Source: a virus. From it: a stretch of DNA of 64,000 bases. This document shows positions 61,452 to 64,000 of this stretch, in pieces; position 1 is the stretch's first letter; each line of letters starts with the position of its first letter. The translations under genes and the position numbers were made by a program. The stretch is taken from the IMG/VR virus record IMGVR_UViG_3300003322_000571, positions 248,001-312,000 of that record, one strand, 5' to 3'. The notes beneath the pieces were generated by a model. The model worked only from the letters and a program-made list of their open reading frames with translations, was not told the origin of the DNA and searched no databases.

Positions 61452-61478
61452 ACCTCGTACGAGGTTGATCTATTTACG
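61452..61478 (-). promoter_or_regulatory. Late promoter followed by a perfect palindrome
   Basis: The minus strand reads CGTAAATA (61471-61478), then GATCAACCTCGT/ACGAGGTTGATC, a perfect 24-base palindrome. A further hairpin TTACTGAC/GTCAGTAA (61395-61416) lies between it and the Acb1-like gene. Confidence 0.6.
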
Positions 61479-61483
61479 ACTGT

Positions 61484-62566
61484 TTAGTTGTCAACTTCGA
61501 ATCCCGTGAGGCCCTCTTTCAAGCCGTTTGGAATAACCTTTTGCCCCATCATCCAGTGTTGGGTCGTTTGAATATGATTAGCTCGGACGTATTTGCCAAC
61601 CATTGATTTGAACTGACTGTAGTGGAAAGGCTCGTCAACGCGTATGACGTAGCCTTCAATTTCGCCACCAGCAGCTTTTCGTTCTTTCTCGAGTTTGGCG
61701 TAGATACTTTCGATCTTTTGACGATCATATTCACCCCAGTAAATGACTGGGCACGGTTTAATACCCAGCAACTGGAACCATTCCAGTTGTTGAGTCCAAT
61801 CAAGCATCACATTCTTATCGTTCCATACGGCGAATCCGTATGCGTACGTTTCCAAATCTTCATACTTGATCGAATGCTTTGCGTACACGTTTTCAACGTT
61901 AATACGCCATCCTTCGGGAATATCTCCTTGAATCCGGCCGTGCAAGGCACGAACCCAGTTTCGAGAAGGATGCCCTCCAGATGTTACACTACGTGCATGA
62001 ATATGATCATTATACATCGTAGTGTTTTCACCATCAAGTTTCTCCATCACAACGACGCGTTTACCGTTGAAGACGTTAACATCAGGCATCATCCGGTCGT
62101 CACTGTGCATACCAGGACTCCACGGCAGATGATACGTCCGTGGGTACTTGACATGTTGGACGAACAGTCCAAGAACACCGCCCTTGTCGAGGATCTTTTG
62201 AACACTTTCGTCTTCAAACAGGTCACCACGGAGACGAGTTCCGTTATCCATGATAATATTACCCCACTTGTCATACACTTGATCCTCGTACAGATGAGGT
62301 GGCAAGACGGGTTTGGTAATACCAAGTAGTGCTCTGATATTTTCAACAGAGAACGTGTCATGAGTTGTCATTTCACATTCAAGATGATGTTCCTCGCAGA
62401 CGGAAGCACCATTGTTCAAATAGTAGCCGCCGTCAGGGAAGAGTCGTCGTTCGAGAATGTGATGTGCATCGACTGCAGGTTTATCGCAGAAGATGCAAGT
62501 GTGTTTGTCACGTGCGAACACACCTTCGCGGAATTGATCCCGCGTAAGGAGTTTTGTTCCATCCAT
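61484..62566 (-). CDS. HNH domain fused to RNA ligase
   Basis: The protein is 360 residues from ATG 62566, one base after the previous stop. Residues 20-65 form an HNH nuclease: CIFCDKPAVDAHHILERR, then NNGASVCEEHH, with Cys pairs at 24/27 and 57/64. Residues 165-335 form an RNA ligase core: VVVMEKLDGENTT with the adenylated Lys176 (KxDGE), RSVTSGGHPSRNW, YAYGFAVW (motif III-like), EGYVIRV (motif IV) and SMVGKYVR (motif V). The ligase part resembles stand-alone phage RNA ligases of the Rnl family. A protein with both a nuclease-like and a sealing domain suggests coupled cut-and-repair, but the HNH may only bind RNA. Confidence 0.85.
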   Translation of the reverse strand: MDGTKLLTRDQFREGVFARDKHTCIFCDKPAVDAHHILERRLFPDGGYYLNNGASVCEEHHLECEMTTHDTFSVENIRALLGITKPVLPPHLYEDQVYDKWGNIIMDNGTRLRGDLFEDESVQKILDKGGVLGLFVQHVKYPRTYHLPWSPGMHSDDRMMPDVNVFNGKRVVVMEKLDGENTTMYNDHIHARSVTSGGHPSRNWVRALHGRIQGDIPEGWRINVENVYAKHSIKYEDLETYAYGFAVWNDKNVMLDWTQQLEWFQLLGIKPCPVIYWGEYDRQKIESIYAKLEKERKAAGGEIEGYVIRVDEPFHYSQFKSMVGKYVRANHIQTTQHWMMGQKVIPNGLKEGLTGFEVDN

Positions 62567-62567
62567 T

Positions 62568-62777
62568 TTAGTAATCTCTATAGTCGTGCTCAGACGTACA
62601 GTTATTCTGTGCCTTAGCGTCGTTATATGCACAACTCCAAATTGAAGCAACTAGTACGCCGAGTATTACGAATGGCATGCTGTCTGACGCATAGACGCAT
62701 ACAGCAACGATCGCACCAATTATAATAGCCAGTACAATTAGATAAACTGTGGCTTGGACAGCAGCTTTTTTATCCAT
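62568..62777 (-). CDS. Small membrane protein, 69 residues
   Basis: ATG 62777 is preceded by TTGGAGGATGAAATGTG; a GTG one codon earlier is equally possible. There are two hydrophobic segments (ATVYLIVLAIIIGAIVAVCVY and FVILGVLVASIWSC) with a short polar C-terminal tail. TAA is separated from the next ATG by one base. The function is unknown; it could be a signal-anchored accessory or superinfection factor. Confidence 0.55.
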   Translation of the reverse strand: MDKKAAVQATVYLIVLAIIIGAIVAVCVYASDSMPFVILGVLVASIWSCAYNDAKAQNNCTSEHDYRDY

Positions 62778-62816
62778 CACATTTCATCCTCCAAATAGTG
62801 TCTTTAGTATTTCTTG

Positions 62817-62990
62817 TTAACCCAAATGCATACGTACGAAGATCCAGATTAATCCAAATACTGCTGCAAACATCAGTATAGCGAGTAACCACGGATATAG
62901 AACAGTAAGCATTGCCACACCTATGATCAAGGTAGCAAGAAGTCCCATGATGCCAAGCGTAATCAGTGTCGTCCGCAGGATGATGTTCAT
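62817..62990 (-). CDS. Small membrane protein, 57 residues
   Basis: ATG 62990 overlaps the DHFR stop (ATGA). The product is almost entirely hydrophobic, with segments TLITLGIMGLLATLIIGVAML and YPWLLAILMFAAVFGLIWIF and a short RMHLG end. Tight coupling to DHFR supports it as a gene. The function is unknown. Confidence 0.55.
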   Translation of the reverse strand: MNIILRTTLITLGIMGLLATLIIGVAMLTVLYPWLLAILMFAAVFGLIWIFVRMHLG

Positions 62991-63661
62991 CACTTTCTCT
63001 TCCAGACAGTGAATTTCAGGTCAGGAGCACCTTCGTGCTTGAACTCCTGAGTAATATCAAAGTGCTTCAGCGTGTAGGCAATCGGAAACTTACGATCGCC
63101 TTCAACGTCCTTGTTGACGACAGTGATGTACAGTGTGTCGCAATAAGCGATACCTTCACTGTAAATCCCTTCACCACCGCAAATAAACACCGTTTTCGTT
63201 TCACGTTCCTCGAACGACAGATGCTTCTCCAATTCGCCAAGGTTGGCGATCGCAATAGCGTTGTCCTTTTCAAGCGGGCGAGACGTAACAACGAAGCATT
63301 TACGTCCGGGAAGGACGCTCTTTGCAGCTTTGTCGCCGAGGTGATTTGTGATATCTTCGTACGTCGTGCGACCCATCACACAAATGTGACCTTGAGTCTT
63401 ACCTTGGAACCACTTGAAATCTTCAGGGTAATTCCACGGAATCTTGCCATCCTTAGCGAATGAACCAGCAAGGTCGACGGCAACAATTGCAGCGTACTTT
63501 GTCCGCGGCATATTGTTGATTTCGTTTTGTGTGACTTGTGCCCATCGTTGTGCGTCTTGCACCTTCCGTTGGAATTCAAGTTGTTCAGCGTGCACACGTT
63601 GCATGTACTCTTGGTACAACCGGTGCATTTCTGCTTCTTGTTGCTTTTGCTCGTCGTTCAT
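62990..63661 (-). CDS. Dihydrofolate reductase with an N-terminal helical extension
   Basis: The protein is 223 residues. The DHFR motifs are YAAIVAVDLAGSFAKDGKIPWNYPEDFKWF, ICVMGRTTYEDI and FICGGEGIYSEGI, giving folate and NADPH binding. The first about 50 residues (KQQEAEMHRLYQEYMQRVHAEQLEFQRKVQ) are an extra coiled-coil segment not found in usual DHFRs. It regenerates tetrahydrofolate for thymidylate synthesis; a thymidylate synthase gene is not in the window. The start overlaps the stop of the upstream gene (ATGA). Confidence 0.88.
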   Translation of the reverse strand: MNDEQKQQEAEMHRLYQEYMQRVHAEQLEFQRKVQDAQRWAQVTQNEINNMPRTKYAAIVAVDLAGSFAKDGKIPWNYPEDFKWFQGKTQGHICVMGRTTYEDITNHLGDKAAKSVLPGRKCFVVTSRPLEKDNAIAIANLGELEKHLSFEERETKTVFICGGEGIYSEGIAYCDTLYITVVNKDVEGDRKFPIAYTLKHFDITQEFKHEGAPDLKFTVWKRK

Positions 63662-63906
63662 TTCTTTTTGGGCTTAAGGATTCGAACAGTTCCGGTTTTA
63701 CCGTGGACGTTAACTTTGTACAGTTCGTACATTTCATTGAAATCGTTCCGCTTCAGCTGTTTTACTTCCAGCGTGAAGTTGCCGATCTCTTCAATGATTG
63801 CCTCACGCGACTTGCCTGCAGCAATCAGTTCACGTTTACGGCCTTCAACAATCACGCTGTACATGCTGCTGACGCCTTCGCCATAAACCATCATTTCGAA
63901 CACCAT
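63658..63906 (-). CDS. Hypothetical protein, about 82 residues
   Basis: It contains YSVIVEGRKRELIAAGKSREAIIEEIGNFTLEVKQL and ends GKTGTVRILKPKKK. The start is uncertain. ATG 63906 is the first ATG after the terminator, while ATG 63894 and 63891 also fit; a GTG at 63975 would start inside the terminator hairpin and is unlikely. It is coupled to DHFR by an ATGA overlap. No motif was recognised. Confidence 0.55.
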   Translation of the reverse strand: MVFEMMVYGEGVSSMYSVIVEGRKRELIAAGKSREAIIEEIGNFTLEVKQLKRNDFNEMYELYKVNVHGKTGTVRILKPKKK

Positions 63907-63964
63907 CAGTGAATTGATCTTGACGTGATTTTCGTCGAACAAAGCAACCGAATCAACAAATAAA

Positions 63965-63987
63965 AAAGGGGCCACGAAGGCCCCTTT
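63965..63987 (-). terminator. Terminator of the gene upstream (outside the window)
   Basis: On the minus strand AAAGGGGCC-TTCGT-GGCCCCTTT is followed by TTTATTTG: a strong stem and T-tract. Confidence 0.8.
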
Positions 63988-64000
63988 GATGAACAGGCAA

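Noticed and set aside
61490-61515. TTCGAATCC-like sequence suggesting a tRNA T-arm
   Set aside because: It lies inside the RNA ligase coding sequence and no acceptor or anticodon stems could be formed around it.

Overview
The window is a piece of a large T4-like myovirus genome (a tailed, contractile phage). The evidence is a block of T4-type replication and recombination genes (gp43 polymerase, gp45 clamp, gp41 helicase, gp61-like primase, gp39 and gp52 topoisomerase subunits, gp46/gp47 nuclease, RNase H), a gp55-type late sigma factor, T4-type late promoters (TAAATA core, most often GATAAATA or CATAAATA), and a long baseplate operon (gp53, hub, gp5-like spike, gp25, gp6 and a 3239-residue structural protein). 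Genes are tightly packed, commonly with ATGA or TAATG overlaps. No integrase, transposon, CRISPR array or ordinary tRNA gene was seen. The host cannot be read from the sequence. The permuted tmRNA gene is an organisation known from alphaproteobacteria, some betaproteobacteria and cyanobacteria, so a proteobacterial host is a reasonable guess only.

Layout. 1-2250: start of a probable tape-measure gene (minus), a divergent late gene for a gp26-like hub/tail-assembly protein with a likely -1 frameshift extension, and a 400-base hairpin-rich stretch without a convincing gene. 2253-6630 (minus): RuvC-like resolvase, gp46, gp47 and gp55 behind a near-consensus sigma70 promoter. 6727-28656 (plus): baseplate and tail genes. 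28716-38252: small virion genes including a PAAR-type tip, then RNase H, clamp and polymerase (minus), a repeat-built fibre (plus) and a DsbA-like protein. 38299-46721 (minus): secreted lytic transglycosylase, oxygenase, PF05618-type protease, RecB-type exonuclease, helicase, and virion or hypothetical genes. 46865-48230 (plus): dCMP deaminase, HAD phosphatase and a 2H-type protein. 48272-56455 (minus): AAA+ ATPase, topoisomerase, phosphoesterase, SprT-like protease, primase and ClpP-like protease. 56563-56880 (minus): tmRNA. 56917-63906 (minus): small genes, ribonucleotide reductase, an Acb1-like anti-CBASS protein, an HNH-RNA ligase fusion, small membrane proteins and DHFR.

The most notable element is a circularly permuted, two-piece tmRNA (ssrA) gene. 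Its T-arm/CCA piece precedes the piece with the 5' end and the tag frame (ANEGNFRLAA). A ClpP-like protease gene lies immediately downstream. Together they look like a phage-encoded ribosome-rescue and tagged-protein degradation unit. Around it lie several likely RNA-handling or counter-defence genes (Acb1-like 2H enzyme, HNH-RNA ligase, 2H/HAD pair).

Three promoter classes can be seen: sigma70-like promoters before early replication genes, TAAATA-type late promoters before virion and some other genes, and several late promoters placed directly before an inverted repeat. Function assignments rest on motifs read by eye; no database search was run.
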